64,000 nucleotides of DNA, from positions 1 through 64,000 of the forward strand of contig NZ_QUIV01000008.1 in the NCBI RefSeq assembly GCF_003480315.1, read 5' to 3'. Source of the DNA: Clostridium sp. AM33-3 (lineage in GTDB: Bacteria; Bacillota; Clostridia; Lachnospirales; Lachnospiraceae). This document shows, in pieces, positions 44,235 through 53,163 of this stretch. The translations under genes and the position numbers were made by a program. The first letter of the stretch is position 1. Every line of letters starts with the position of its first letter. The notes beneath the pieces are model-generated. The model was not told the origin of the DNA, searched no databases, and saw nothing but the letters and a program-made list of their open reading frames with translations.

Positions 44235-45229
44235 GCTTCCTGCTCCTGTCCCACAGCCTGCTCACATTTCGGCTGCCGCATCTTCTCCGCCCTCGGGATT
44301 GTCATGCACATAGCCAGCGTCTGTAATACGGAGTTTTTATAGAAGTGATTGTAACGGATATTCTTCAGCCGCCCTGCTGCTGACTGGTACGGCAACGCCA
44401 GGAATGCCCGCAGCGTCATGCGCTGTACCTTGTCCATGTCCTTCCAGAACCGGCGGCCGAAAGCAATGCCCTGGTTTAACATCCGGCGGTAATTCTGTTC
44501 TACCTCTTTGCCGCGTCCCAGTCGTGCTTTCATTTCTCCAAAGCTGCCTGCATCCTTTGCGCCCAGCACATTATTTCCGTGCTGGCGGTATTTGGACAGT
44601 GCCCTCGGCATGAATTCGATGATACCAAAACAGGATGCGGTCAGGGCGATCCACCAGTCATGCATGCAGCAAACCTCCGGTGCCTTCGCGCAGCGCATAA
44701 GCAGCGCCCGGTTGATCATGGAGGCTCCGCCTGTCACCTGATTTTCCACCAGAAGCTCCGCAAAGCTGCTGCGGTCCGGGTCCTGATGGGTATACGCCGC
44801 AAAGCTGGGACTGATCTCATAAAGCTCTTCGTCCACCACTTCCATATCGGAATACAGCAGGATCGGGCATTGTCTGCCCAGTCCCTTTTCCAGCACCTTC
44901 ATCCGGTGCAGCATCACGCTGACCTTATCATTCTCCCAGACATCATCCTGGTCACTGAACAGGATATATTCATTTTTCTCATCCTTCAGGGCTTCCTGCA
45001 TCAGCCAGAAAAAGTTTCCTGCCGCACCACCTGGATGCTCTGTTCTGTGATGCAGAACCACCTGCTCCGGATACCATCCGGCATAATTTTCCAGCATTTC
45101 CCGGGTTCCGTCATCAGAGCCATCATCGGAGATCAGGATCTTTACCGGCACAGTCTGAGCCAGGATCGTGTCTAGCTGCTGCTCAAGATACTGCCTTCCC
45201 TGATACGTTGCCATCAAAACTGTTATCAT
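44231..45229 (-). CDS. GT2 family glycosyltransferase
   Basis: This is a 332-residue GT2 enzyme: ITVLMATYQGRQYLEQQLDT, VKILISDDGSDDGTREML, the donor and metal site YILFSDQDDVW, NQVTGGASMINRALLM and CCMHDWWIALTASCFGII. SDQDD is the hallmark of the rhamnosyl/galactofuranosyl-type subfamily found in capsule operons. The ATG at 45229 overlaps the stop of the GT8 gene (ATGA); a longer in-frame extension is discarded because it runs into the GT8 coding region and has no ribosome binding site. It is the third gene of the glf operon. Confidence 0.9.
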   Translation of the reverse strand: MITVLMATYQGRQYLEQQLDTILAQTVPVKILISDDGSDDGTREMLENYAGWYPEQVVLHHRTEHPGGAAGNFFWLMQEALKDEKNEYILFSDQDDVWENDKVSVMLHRMKVLEKGLGRQCPILLYSDMEVVDEELYEISPSFAAYTHQDPDRSSFAELLVENQVTGGASMINRALLMRCAKAPEVCCMHDWWIALTASCFGIIEFMPRALSKYRQHGNNVLGAKDAGSFGEMKARLGRGKEVEQNYRRMLNQGIAFGRRFWKDMDKVQRMTLRAFLALPYQSAAGRLKNIRYNHFYKNSVLQTLAMCMTIPRAEKMRQPKCEQAVGQEQEA

Positions 45230-46218
45230 GATTTCTTCCTCCGTTCCACCAGCTTCATGCCCAGCTTCCGGCTCACCATACGGCGTACCGGCGGGCAGAT
45301 GGCCGTTGCATAATCCAGCATGTGGTATGCCAGCATATAGGTGCGTTTTCCGTGTTCCTTCTCGGCTCCCGCCCAAGGGGTCTTTGCCAGATACAGTTCA
45401 TAAGCCCTGCGGTAATGATTCAGATTGCCGGCAATCCAGGGTCTCTCATCTCCCATATAGTGGATGATAGACGGATGCTTCTTTGCAATCTGCAGCTCCC
45501 GCGGTGTCACGGCCTTGTAGGTCTTTCCCAGATGCATCAGCTCCCGGTAGGAAAAATACCGGTAATTCGTAAAGAAGTTGTAACGCGGCATCAGGGTATG
45601 AATCTGTCCTTTCAGCGTACCGTTGATCACATCCTGATCACTGGCAAACAATTTTCCGCCCCTGCTCTTCCAGAACTCCAGAAGCTTTTTCTGGATCTCC
45701 TGCTCCCGCCACTGCTTCAGATCGACCAGAAGAACCCCTGAATTATAATAGGGATCCTCTTCCCCCAGATCAATGGATTCCTTCACTGTCTCATAAATCG
45801 TGGGTTCCATCACCGCCCCCACAATGCTTCCCTCCAGATTCTCTTTCCACAGATGTTTCAAAGACTGAAGCACCACCGTATCGCAGTCCAGGTATAACAC
45901 CCGCTCCACGGTTTCCGGCAGCATATCCCCCATAAAGAGACGCAGCATGATACTGATGTCAAAGCCGCCTGTGTCCACTTCATAGCCTATGCGCTCCCGC
46001 AGATCATCCAGGTTTAAAAAAAACAGTCTTCGCCCAAAATACTCTGCGATTTCCCGAAGCCTCTCCTGATTTTCCTCCGAAAGCCCCAGGGTCAGCACAT
46101 AGACAGCAATCTCCGCAAAATCCCGGTTCTTATCCAGCAGAGAATAGAGGGATGTTCCCAGATGCCTGGCATATCCGTCATTCGAGGCGTAAACCACATT
46201 CATACATTCCCGGTTCAT
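45226..46218 (-). CDS. GT8 family glycosyltransferase
   Basis: This 330-residue retaining glycosyltransferase of family GT8 begins with MNVVYASNDGYARHLGTSLY and carries the metal-binding DCD in VERVLYLDCDTVVLQSL. It also shows YYNSGVLLVDLKQWREQEIQ and FASDQDVINGTLKGQI, then a C-terminal IIHYMGDERPW where the His and Gly-Asp contact the nucleotide diphosphate. GT8 enzymes commonly transfer galactose or glucose. The gene starts one base before the end of glf and overlaps the downstream GT2 gene by four bases, so the four genes form one operon. A helical C-terminus with basic residues probably contacts the membrane. Confidence 0.93.
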   Translation of the reverse strand: MNRECMNVVYASNDGYARHLGTSLYSLLDKNRDFAEIAVYVLTLGLSEENQERLREIAEYFGRRLFFLNLDDLRERIGYEVDTGGFDISIMLRLFMGDMLPETVERVLYLDCDTVVLQSLKHLWKENLEGSIVGAVMEPTIYETVKESIDLGEEDPYYNSGVLLVDLKQWREQEIQKKLLEFWKSRGGKLFASDQDVINGTLKGQIHTLMPRYNFFTNYRYFSYRELMHLGKTYKAVTPRELQIAKKHPSIIHYMGDERPWIAGNLNHYRRAYELYLAKTPWAGAEKEHGKRTYMLAYHMLDYATAICPPVRRMVSRKLGMKLVERRKKS

Positions 46219-46219
46219 A

Positions 46220-47323
46220 CTATTCCCCCATGCATTCCGCCGTGCGCTTCAGCGCAGATGCGATCACCTTATCCATGTCATAATACTTATACTCTGCCAG
46301 CCGACCGCCAAAAATCACGTGATTCTCATTCTCAGCCAATGCCGCATACTGCTGGTACAGCGCCTGGTTCTTTTCATCGTTCACCGGATAATAAGCTTCC
46401 ATGCCCTCTTTCCAGTCGGCCGGGTACTCTCTGGTGATAACGGTCTTCGGCTGGGTACCAAACTCAAAATGCTTGTGTTCGATCACACGGGTATACGGAG
46501 TTTCCCGATCTGTATAGTTAACCACAGCCACACCCTGATGATTCTCCTCCTCCAGTACCTCGGACTCAAATCGCAGGCTGCGATACTCCAGCTTGCCAAA
46601 CTGATACTGATAATAGGCATCAATGGTTCCCGTGTATACCACAGTCTCACCCAGCGCATCATAATGTTCCCTGTGCTCCAGATAATCCACGCCAGTTTCA
46701 ATGTCACAGCCTTCAAACAGCTTGTCAATGATCACATTATAGCCACCGATCGGGATGCCCTGGTACAGATCGTTAAAATAATTATTGTCATAGGTAAAAC
46801 GTACCGGGAGCCTGCGGATGATAAATGCCGGAAGATCTTTACAGTCACGTCCCCACTGCTTCTCGGTGTAGCCCTTTACCAGCTTCTGGTAGATATCGGT
46901 TCCTACCAGACTGATGGCCTGCTCCTCCAGGTTTCCCGGCTCACCGGTCACTGCTTTCTTCTGCTCCTCTATGATCGCCTTTGCCTCTGCCGGAGTGCTG
47001 ATGCCCCACATCTTGCTGAAGGTATTCATATTAAACGGCATATTGTACATCTCGCCCTTGTAATTGGCTACCGGGCTGTTGGTGTAGCGGTTGAATTCAG
47101 CCAGATTATTTACATAATCCCACACCTGACGGTCGCTGGTATGGAAGATGTGTGCTCCGTAACGATGCACATGAATCCCCTCTACATCCTCGCAATACAC
47201 ATTTCCGCCGATATGATCGCGTTTTTCCACAACCAGACAGGTTTTTCCACGTTTCTTTGCCTCGTACGCCCAGACACCTGCATAAAGTCCGCTTCCAACC
47301 AGTACATAATCATATTTCTTCAT
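46220..47323 (-). CDS. glf: UDP-galactopyranose mutase
   Basis: Glf converts UDP-galactopyranose to UDP-galactofuranose, using reduced FAD as a covalent catalyst. The 367-residue protein has the N-terminal FAD-binding motif YVLVGSGLYAGVWAYEAKKR, CLVVEKRDHIGGNVYCED, VHRYGAHIFHTSDRQVWDYV, and GYTEKQWGRDCKDLPAFIIR with FTYDNNYFNDLYQGIPIGGY, all typical of bacterial Glf. The arginine and tyrosine pairs that bind the sugar diphosphate are present. It is the first gene of the operon, preceded by a promoter at 47423-47451. The presence of Glf means that the glycan made by this operon very probably contains galactofuranose. Confidence 0.97.
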   Translation of the reverse strand: MKKYDYVLVGSGLYAGVWAYEAKKRGKTCLVVEKRDHIGGNVYCEDVEGIHVHRYGAHIFHTSDRQVWDYVNNLAEFNRYTNSPVANYKGEMYNMPFNMNTFSKMWGISTPAEAKAIIEEQKKAVTGEPGNLEEQAISLVGTDIYQKLVKGYTEKQWGRDCKDLPAFIIRRLPVRFTYDNNYFNDLYQGIPIGGYNVIIDKLFEGCDIETGVDYLEHREHYDALGETVVYTGTIDAYYQYQFGKLEYRSLRFESEVLEEENHQGVAVVNYTDRETPYTRVIEHKHFEFGTQPKTVITREYPADWKEGMEAYYPVNDEKNQALYQQYAALAENENHVIFGGRLAEYKYYDMDKVIASALKRTAECMGE

Positions 47324-47422
47324 AACTCTCGTCCACCTTGTCTTTCTTCTAGTCTGACCGGTTTCCGCTTCTGCCGGACAAATCTCCGATTTCTTCAGAA
47401 CCGTCTGTTTTCTCTGATTTCT

Positions 47423-47451
47423 ACTATACTATAGCTTTGCCAAAAAGTAAA
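47423..47451 (-). promoter_or_regulatory. Promoter of the glf operon
   Basis: On the minus strand TTTACT (47446-47451) and TATAGT (47423-47428) have a 17-base spacer, about 100 bases before glf. A second overlapping TATAGT at 47428-47433 could also serve as a -10 box. Confidence 0.5.
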
Positions 47452-47472
47452 TTTCAGGGGGCACTAATTTCA

Positions 47473-47501
47473 TGGACACCACAACGTTTTACTGCTATAA
47501 T
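47473..47501 (+). promoter_or_regulatory. Promoter of the methyltransferase gene
   Basis: TGGACA (47473-47478) and TATAAT (47496-47501) are 17 bases apart; TGC before the -10 makes it an extended -10 as well. It leaves a leader of about 100 bases. Confidence 0.78.
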
Positions 47502-47510
47502 TGTTAGGAG

Positions 47511-47559
47511 TTCCTGCCGCTTTCGCAGGAAAACCAACGATTCCGGGAAAAATCCCGAA
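47511..47559 (+). other. Two hairpins in the methyltransferase leader
   Basis: TTCCTGC/GCAGGAA (47511-47531) and TTCCGGGA/TCCCGAA (47541-47559) are successive stem-loops in the 5' leader. They could affect expression, but they match no known riboswitch that I recognise. Confidence 0.55.
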
Positions 47560-47606
47560 GCAACAAACAAAAATGTGATAACCAACTACGAAAGGTGGAA
47601 AAATAT

Positions 47607-48467
47607 ATGTGGTTAGCAGATGGCTGGAAAGATTATCAGGTCATTGACTGTTCAAAAGGAGAAAAACTGGAAAGATGGGGCGAATACCTTTTAGTGCGCC
47701 CGGACCCACAGGTCATCTGGGATACCCCAAAGACCCACAGAGGCTGGAAGCACATGAACGGACACTATCATCGCAGTGCCAAAGGCGGCGGCGAATGGGA
47801 ATTCTTTGATCTTCCAGAGCAGTGGACCATCGGCTATAAAGGCCTTACCTTCAACTTAAAGCCATTCAGCTTCAAGCACACCGGACTGTTCCCGGAGCAG
47901 GCTGCCAACTGGGACTGGTTCGGTGACAAGATCCGCAATGCAGGACGTCCGGTTAAGGTACTGAATCTGTTCGCCTACACCGGCGGAGCAACCCTGGCCG
48001 CTGCCAGGGCAGGCGCTTCCGTGACTCATGTAGATGCCTCCAAGGGCATGGTCGGCTGGGCAAAAGAGAATGCCGCATCCTCCGGCTTAAGTGACGCACC
48101 CATCCGCTGGCTGGTAGATGACTGTGTAAAATTTGTAGAACGCGAGATCCGCCGCGGCAACCATTACGATGCCATCATCATGGATCCTCCATCCTACGGA
48201 CGCGGTCCGAAAGGCGAGATCTGGAAAATCGAGGACGCGATCCATCCGCTGGTAAAGCTGTGCGCACAGCTCTTATCCGATGACCCGCTCTTCTTCCTCA
48301 TCAACTCCTACACCACCGGCCTGGCTCCGGCAGTCCTCACCTACATGATGAGCACCGAGATCGTTCCGAAATTCGGAGGCCACGTAGATGCCCAGGAAAT
48401 CGGGCTTCCGGTCACCGAAACCGGTCTGGTGCTGCCATGCGGCGCATCCGGACGGTGGGAGAAATAA
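47607..48467 (+). CDS. RlmI/RlmK-like SAM-dependent rRNA methyltransferase
   Basis: This 286-residue class I SAM methyltransferase resembles the C-terminal part of 23S rRNA m5C methyltransferase RlmI. The SAM-binding motif I is VLNLFAYTGGATLAAARAGA, motif II is VTHVDASKGMVGWAKEN and the catalytic region is YDAIIMDPPSYGRGPKGEIW. The N-terminal domain (WKDYQVIDCSKGEKLERWGE) is a small barrel in place of a complete PUA domain. The ATG at 47607 has AAAGGTGG nine bases upstream; a GTG four codons earlier overlaps that ribosome binding site. It has its own promoter and a structured leader, and ends nine bases from the convergent phoR gene. Confidence 0.88.
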   Translation: MWLADGWKDYQVIDCSKGEKLERWGEYLLVRPDPQVIWDTPKTHRGWKHMNGHYHRSAKGGGEWEFFDLPEQWTIGYKGLTFNLKPFSFKHTGLFPEQAANWDWFGDKIRNAGRPVKVLNLFAYTGGATLAAARAGASVTHVDASKGMVGWAKENAASSGLSDAPIRWLVDDCVKFVEREIRRGNHYDAIIMDPPSYGRGPKGEIWKIEDAIHPLVKLCAQLLSDDPLFFLINSYTTGLAPAVLTYMMSTEIVPKFGGHVDAQEIGLPVTETGLVLPCGASGRWEK

Positions 48468-48476
48468 ATTACAATT

Positions 48477-50162
48477 TCAGAATACGATTCGCACCGTGGT
48501 TCCTTCGCCCAGTGCGCTCTTAAGCTCCACCTTCGCCTTATGGTAAATGGCTCCATGCTTTACAATGGAGAGTCCCAGACCGGTTCCTCCGATCTGGCGG
48601 GAGTGGCTTTTGTCTACCCGGTAGAAGCGCTCAAAAATACGGGCCTGGTCGTCCACCGGAATACCGATGCCGTCATCCTCTACAGTCAGCACCGGATGTT
48701 CTTTGGCCATAGACACATTAACCTCCACTTCACCAAACGGTTTGTTATACTTAATGGCATTGTCACAAAGATTGTAGATCATTTCATCGAGGATCTGCGG
48801 ATTGCCGTTTACTACCGTCGGCTTTCCGGTAAGCATCAGAGTGATCTGATTTTTCTTTGCTACATCCTGCAGGCGTTTTATCACATTCGATGCGATCATA
48901 TGCAGATCCACCGGCTGCTTTTCCAGCTGGGCTTTTTCTTCGTCAAGCTGGGACAGGCGGATAATATCACCCACCAGGGTAATGAGGCGCTGCGCCTCCT
49001 GATAGATCTTGCCCGAGAAACGGCCCATATCGGACGGCTGAACCAGCCCGTTCATCATGATCTCGGCATATCCGGAAATTGAGGTGAGCGGAGTTTTCAG
49101 CTCGTGTGAGACGTTGGCGGTAAATTCCCGGCGAAGCTCTTCCCGGCTCTGCTGCTCGGTGACATCGAGGATGACGACCACCGCACCGCTTCTTTCCTCT
49201 GACTCTGCAACCGGATTGGCAATGATCTGATAATGGCGGTTACCCACATCCAGCATCTGCTCGCAGTGGGAACCCTTTAAGGCGCCGTCTACCACCTGTC
49301 GGAATTTCTCAGATCGGTTGAGGCTGATGATATTGATATTGGCCTTGTGATCCTCTGTCTGCTCCACCGGAATTCCCAGCAGCCTCGTGGCACTCTTATT
49401 GTAGGACATGACATCGCCTCTGCTGTTCACAACAAGAAAGCCCTCCTGCATGTTTTCCGTGATCGCAGAGAATTCCTCCTGCTTTTCCCGTAGGATCTGC
49501 ATTTGCCCGCGGATGGTTTCTTTCTGCTTTTCCAGGCGGCGTACCAGCGGAGCCAGCTCATCGTAAACCTCACCGGCCTGCAGATTGTCCGGATCCATCT
49601 TGTTGATCGGTGCTATGATCCGCTTTGTCTGAAGCTCCACCAGGATCAGCACACCAAACACAATGAGAATACCCATGGCGATCATGACCGGAACGGTATG
49701 AAAGACCGTGGCCAGTGCGCTTTTTGTGGTACTTGCTACCCGGATCACACTTCCATCGCTCAAGCGGGCTGCGTAATAATAGGTCTGCTCCGCAAGGGTT
49801 CTGGATGTGCGGACGCTCTGTCCCCGGCCGTTTTTGAATGCCGCAGCGATCTCCGGCCGGTCTTTATGATTTTCAAGGCTTTCACTGTCTGCAAAGCTGT
49901 CATAGAGCACCGTACCGTCCTGAGCGACCCAGGTGATCCGGTTCTCACTGTTACCGTCTCCGCGGCTCTTTAAGTGTGCCAGGTAATCTTCTCCGGACAC
50001 CTCCATGGCAGATTCTAGATAACGGACCTCCGTCATAACGGAATGACGCATCTGGGTCTGCAGATCCTGGCATAACAGGAGCGCTGTGATCAGTGCAGAT
50101 ACAACCATGGTCAAAAGCGCTACCAGACACAGATTCCAGTAGATTTTTCTTTTGATTTTCAT
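48477..50162 (-). CDS. phoR: PhoR-like sensor histidine kinase
   Basis: This 561-residue membrane sensor has two membrane helices (near residues 8-30 and 162-185) flanking an extracytoplasmic domain (about 130 residues), then HAMP-like and PAS segments (QEEFSAITENMQEGFLVVNS), HisKA with the phosphorylated His in SHELKTPLTSISGYAE, and HATPase with NLCDNAIKYNK, VEDDGIGIP and GTGLGLSIVKHG. It phosphorylates the partner response regulator encoded just upstream with an ATGA overlap. The pst and phoU neighbours indicate that it responds to phosphate limitation, with PhoU and the Pst transporter as likely inputs. Confidence 0.93.
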   Translation of the reverse strand: MKIKRKIYWNLCLVALLTMVVSALITALLLCQDLQTQMRHSVMTEVRYLESAMEVSGEDYLAHLKSRGDGNSENRITWVAQDGTVLYDSFADSESLENHKDRPEIAAAFKNGRGQSVRTSRTLAEQTYYYAARLSDGSVIRVASTTKSALATVFHTVPVMIAMGILIVFGVLILVELQTKRIIAPINKMDPDNLQAGEVYDELAPLVRRLEKQKETIRGQMQILREKQEEFSAITENMQEGFLVVNSRGDVMSYNKSATRLLGIPVEQTEDHKANINIISLNRSEKFRQVVDGALKGSHCEQMLDVGNRHYQIIANPVAESEERSGAVVVILDVTEQQSREELRREFTANVSHELKTPLTSISGYAEIMMNGLVQPSDMGRFSGKIYQEAQRLITLVGDIIRLSQLDEEKAQLEKQPVDLHMIASNVIKRLQDVAKKNQITLMLTGKPTVVNGNPQILDEMIYNLCDNAIKYNKPFGEVEVNVSMAKEHPVLTVEDDGIGIPVDDQARIFERFYRVDKSHSRQIGGTGLGLSIVKHGAIYHKAKVELKSALGEGTTVRIVF

Positions 50163-50833
50163 GTTTCATCCTCCAGCTTATAGCCGACTCCGCGGATGGT
50201 CTCAATGCAGCGGCTGGCCTCGCCAATCTTCTGTCGTAATGTCCGGATATGGACATCCACCGTGCGGGTTTCTCCGTCAAAATCATAACCCCATATTTTG
50301 GATAACAGCTGATCTCTGGTTAAGACCATGCCCTTGTTTTCAATCAGATAACAAAGCAGTTCAAATTCCTTGAAGGTGAGATTGACGATCTGACCGTCAA
50401 CCATGACCACGTGCCGGTTTAAATCCACATGGATGGCGCCGGCCTCACAGCTGTCCGCCCGTTTTTCCGGCTCGGTCCGGCGCAGAAGCGCACGTACTCT
50501 GGATACCAGCTCCATCATGCCAAATGGCTTTGGTATATAGTCATCGGCACCGCTGTCCAGCCCTACCACCTTATCATATTCGGTTCCCTTTGCAGTCAGC
50601 ATGATGACCGGAAGGCGCCTGGTCGGACCATTATCCCGAAGCTTTTTCAGGATGGTCAGGCCGTCCTCGTCGGGCAGCATAATATCCAGAAGCACCAGGG
50701 ATGGATATTCCTGCTTCATGGCATTCCAGAAATCCTTTGCGCAGGGAAAGCCCTTTGCCGTAAGTCCTGTGGTCTGCAAAGTGTAGATTACCAGTTCCCG
50801 GATACTTTCATCGTCTTCAACCAGATAGATCAT
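50159..50833 (-). CDS. phoP: PhoP/PhoB-like OmpR family response regulator
   Basis: This response regulator of 224 residues begins IYLVEDDESIRELVIYTLQT with the acidic pocket, has the phosphorylated Asp in LVLLDIMLPDEDGL, the Thr/Ser and Lys of VIMLTAKG and YIPKPFGMMEL, and a winged-helix DNA-binding domain with LTRDQLLSKIWGYDF and TVDVHIRTLRQKIG. The ATG at 50833 has AAGGAG seven bases upstream; the longer frame is not supported. It is expected to bind the PHO-box repeats upstream of pstS at 55274-55328. It is coupled to phoR by a four-base overlap. Confidence 0.94.
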   Translation of the reverse strand: MIYLVEDDESIRELVIYTLQTTGLTAKGFPCAKDFWNAMKQEYPSLVLLDIMLPDEDGLTILKKLRDNGPTRRLPVIMLTAKGTEYDKVVGLDSGADDYIPKPFGMMELVSRVRALLRRTEPEKRADSCEAGAIHVDLNRHVVMVDGQIVNLTFKEFELLCYLIENKGMVLTRDQLLSKIWGYDFDGETRTVDVHIRTLRQKIGEASRCIETIRGVGYKLEDET

Positions 50834-50846
50834 TTCTGTTCTCCTT

Positions 50847-51494
50847 CTATTCCAGATGGGTTCCCGTGATGGAATATTCCACCCACTCTGCAATATTCGT
50901 TGCATGATCTCCGATCCGCTCAAAGTACTTGGCGATCATCAGCATGTCAATGCAGAATTCACCCTGTTTTTCATCAATATTTCCGGAACCCAGCATGCCG
51001 ATCAGTTCCTGTTTTACCTTTCCGAAAAGCTCATCGACCACATCGTCATACTGAACCACTTCTTTTGCGATGTTCAGATCACGCTTTACATAGGAATCGA
51101 TGCTCTGGGTCACCATGCGCATGGTAGCGTCTGCCATATCACGGATATGAAGACGGCTCTTTGCCTCGCGGTCATCCACAAAGCCGCAGATCTCGGCAAT
51201 ATCCGATGCCTGGTCGCCGATTCGTTCCATATCAGAGATCATTTTCAGAGCTGAGGAAACCTGGCGCAGATCCTTGGCCACTGGCTGCTGCTGCAAAAGC
51301 AGCCGCATGCAGAGATTCTCGATATCGCGCTCCTTCTGGTCGATCTCATGATCGACTTTGTAGACCTCTTCCGCAAAATCCCCCTCTCCCATCAGGGTAC
51401 GGGATGCATAGGAAATGGCATCCTCACAAAGAGCACCCATACGGATCAACTCAACATTCAAAAGCTCTAACTGTTCATCAAATCGATTGCGCAT
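50847..51494 (-). CDS. phoU: Phosphate signalling regulator PhoU
   Basis: PhoU is a cytosolic regulator that couples Pst transport to PhoR signalling and restrains phosphate uptake. The 215-residue protein is made of two PhoU three-helix repeats: RNRFDEQLELLNVELIRMGA to MISDMERIGDQASDIAEICG, and MADATMRMVTQSIDSYVKRD to MIAKYFERIGDHATNIAEWV. Each repeat carries the conserved E-R-x-G-D-x-A/x-x-x-I/A motif that binds metal. The ATG at 51494 is supported by GGAGG ten bases upstream; the upstream extension lacks support. It lies between pstB and phoP in the usual order. Confidence 0.97.
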   Translation of the reverse strand: MRNRFDEQLELLNVELIRMGALCEDAISYASRTLMGEGDFAEEVYKVDHEIDQKERDIENLCMRLLLQQQPVAKDLRQVSSALKMISDMERIGDQASDIAEICGFVDDREAKSRLHIRDMADATMRMVTQSIDSYVKRDLNIAKEVVQYDDVVDELFGKVKQELIGMLGSGNIDEKQGEFCIDMLMIAKYFERIGDHATNIAEWVEYSITGTHLE

Positions 51495-51495
51495 A

Positions 51496-52245
51496 TCAAC
51501 CAAACCTCCCCGTAATGTAATCTTCTGTCTTCTTATTCTTCGGCATGGAGAAAATCTGCTCAGTCTCACCGAACTCGATCACTTCACCCATCAGGAAGAA
51601 CGCGGTCTTGTCGGAGATTCGTGCTGCCTGCTGCATATTATGGGTTACCATGACGATAGTATAGTCTTTTTTCAGTTCTACTGCAAGGTCTTCAATCTTG
51701 GATGTGGAGATCGGGTCCAGTGCAGAGGTCGGCTCATCCATCAAAAGCACCTCCGGCTGTACAGCCAGGGCTCTCGCGATACACAGACGCTGCTGCTGTC
51801 CTCCTGAAAGTCCGAGGGCGCTCTTTTTCAGTCGGTCCTTTAACTCATCCCAGATTGCCGCGTCACGCAGGGATTTCTCTACAATGTCATCGAGCTGCGC
51901 CTTGGAATGGATGCCGTGGGTACGCGGGCCGTAGGCAATATTGTCATAAACGCTCATTGGAAACGGATTCGGTTTCTGGAATACCATACCAACCCGTTTT
52001 CTCAAAAGATTGATGTCCATGTCTCCGTAAATATCCTCACCGTCTAAGAGGATGCTTCCGGTGATGCGGCAGCCCTCGACCAGGTCATTCATGCGGTTCA
52101 GGGATTTTAATAAGGTGGATTTACCACAGCCGGACGGACCGATAAAAGCTGTAATCTCATTGGTCTGGATGTTCAGATTAATTCCTTTTAAGGCTTTAAA
52201 ATCGCCATAATACAATTCCATATTGCTGATTGTGAGCTTATCCAT
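51496..52245 (-). CDS. pstB: Phosphate ABC transporter ATPase PstB
   Basis: This is the ATP-binding subunit of the high-affinity phosphate importer. The 249-residue protein carries Walker [21 protein letters not shown], the Q-loop [15 protein letters not shown], the ABC signature [16 protein letters not shown], Walker [16 protein letters not shown] and the H-loop [23 protein letters not shown] and RMNDL are typical of PstB. It starts 12 bases after pstA, in the order pstS-C-A-B-phoU. It forms the cytosolic motor of the PstSCAB complex. Confidence 0.98.
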   Translation of the reverse strand: MDKLTISNMELYYGDFKALKGINLNIQTNEITAFIGPSGCGKSTLLKSLNRMNDLVEGCRITGSILLDGEDIYGDMDINLLRKRVGMVFQKPNPFPMSVYDNIAYGPRTHGIHSKAQLDDIVEKSLRDAAIWDELKDRLKKSALGLSGGQQQRLCIARALAVQPEVLLMDEPTSALDPISTSKIEDLAVELKKDYTIVMVTHNMQQAARISDKTAFFLMGEVIEFGETEQIFSMPKNKKTEDYITGRFG

Positions 52246-52257
52246 TTTGTTCTCCTT

Positions 52258-53163
52258 TTAAGCAGCCTTTCCGGACACTTTCTTTGCGATAAATCCGGAT
52301 ACTGCGTTGATGCAGACTACGATCACCAGCAGGACAACTGCGGTGGCGTAGGACTGGTTGGTATAAAGTCCCTCATTGGTCAGCACATACATGTGTACTG
52401 CCAGAGTACGGCCTGAGCCGAATAGGTTGGATGGAATACCTGCAACGGTTCCCGCTGTATACATCAGTGCCGCAGTCTCGCCTACAATACGGCCGACTGC
52501 CAGAATGATACCTGCCAGAATTCCAGGCACTGCTGATGGCAGAACCACCTGGAAAACGGTGCGGAGACGTCCGGCTCCAAGGCCAAAGCTTCCTTCCCGG
52601 TAAGAATCCGGAACAGCTTTGAGAGCCTCCTCCGTGGTTCTCATGATCGTCGGAAGGATCATGATCGCCAGCGTCATGGCACCTCCCAGGATGGTGTAAG
52701 ACCAGCCCAGTGCCACGGCAAATAAAAGAAATCCAAACAGACCATATACAATAGAAGGAATACCGGTCAGGGTCTCAGCGGTAATCCGCACGATGCTCAC
52801 GAGCCGGTTGCCGCGCTTCGCATATTCTACCAGGTAGATGGCTGCGAAAATGCCGAGAGGAACTGCGATCAGCAGAGAAAGCCCTGTCATGACTATCGTG
52901 TTGACCAGAGCCGGCATCAGGGATACATTTTCCGTTGTGTATTCCCATGCGAACAGGCTCGGAGTCAGATAGGGGATTCCCTTGATCAGAATATACGCGA
53001 TTAAAAACAGCAGTGTCAGCACTGTCAGAAGTGCAGATACCGATACCAGAAGTAAAAGCACCAGTGACAGCGGACTGCGTTTATAGGATTTCAACCGCTG
53101 ACCAATGGTCTGATGGTTGATTGCCTGAATTTCCATATTTTTCTTTTCCATAGCTGCTTCCAT
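52258..53163 (-). CDS. pstA: Phosphate ABC transporter permease PstA
   Basis: PstA is one of the two membrane subunits of the Pst transporter. The 301-residue protein has six hydrophobic helices. It contains PSLFAWEYTTENVSLMPALV and the ABC permease EAA-like loop VPDSYREGSFGLGAGRLRTV, TVFQVVLPSAVPGILAGIIL and IVGETAALMYTAGT, which are PstA marks. Its ATG overlaps the stop of pstC by one base (TAATG), a sign of translational coupling. An in-frame ATG at 53151 is an alternative start. The N-terminal 30 residues are hydrophilic. Confidence 0.97.
   Translation of the reverse strand: MEAAMEKKNMEIQAINHQTIGQRLKSYKRSPLSLVLLLLVSVSALLTVLTLLFLIAYILIKGIPYLTPSLFAWEYTTENVSLMPALVNTIVMTGLSLLIAVPLGIFAAIYLVEYAKRGNRLVSIVRITAETLTGIPSIVYGLFGFLLFAVALGWSYTILGGAMTLAIMILPTIMRTTEEALKAVPDSYREGSFGLGAGRLRTVFQVVLPSAVPGILAGIILAVGRIVGETAALMYTAGTVAGIPSNLFGSGRTLAVHMYVLTNEGLYTNQSYATAVVLLVIVVCINAVSGFIAKKVSGKAA

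Noticed and set aside
46319..47434. A 371-codon open frame on the plus strand opposite glf
   Set aside because: Glf on the minus strand is a clear enzyme with all motifs; the antisense frame has no known domain and arises from codon bias.
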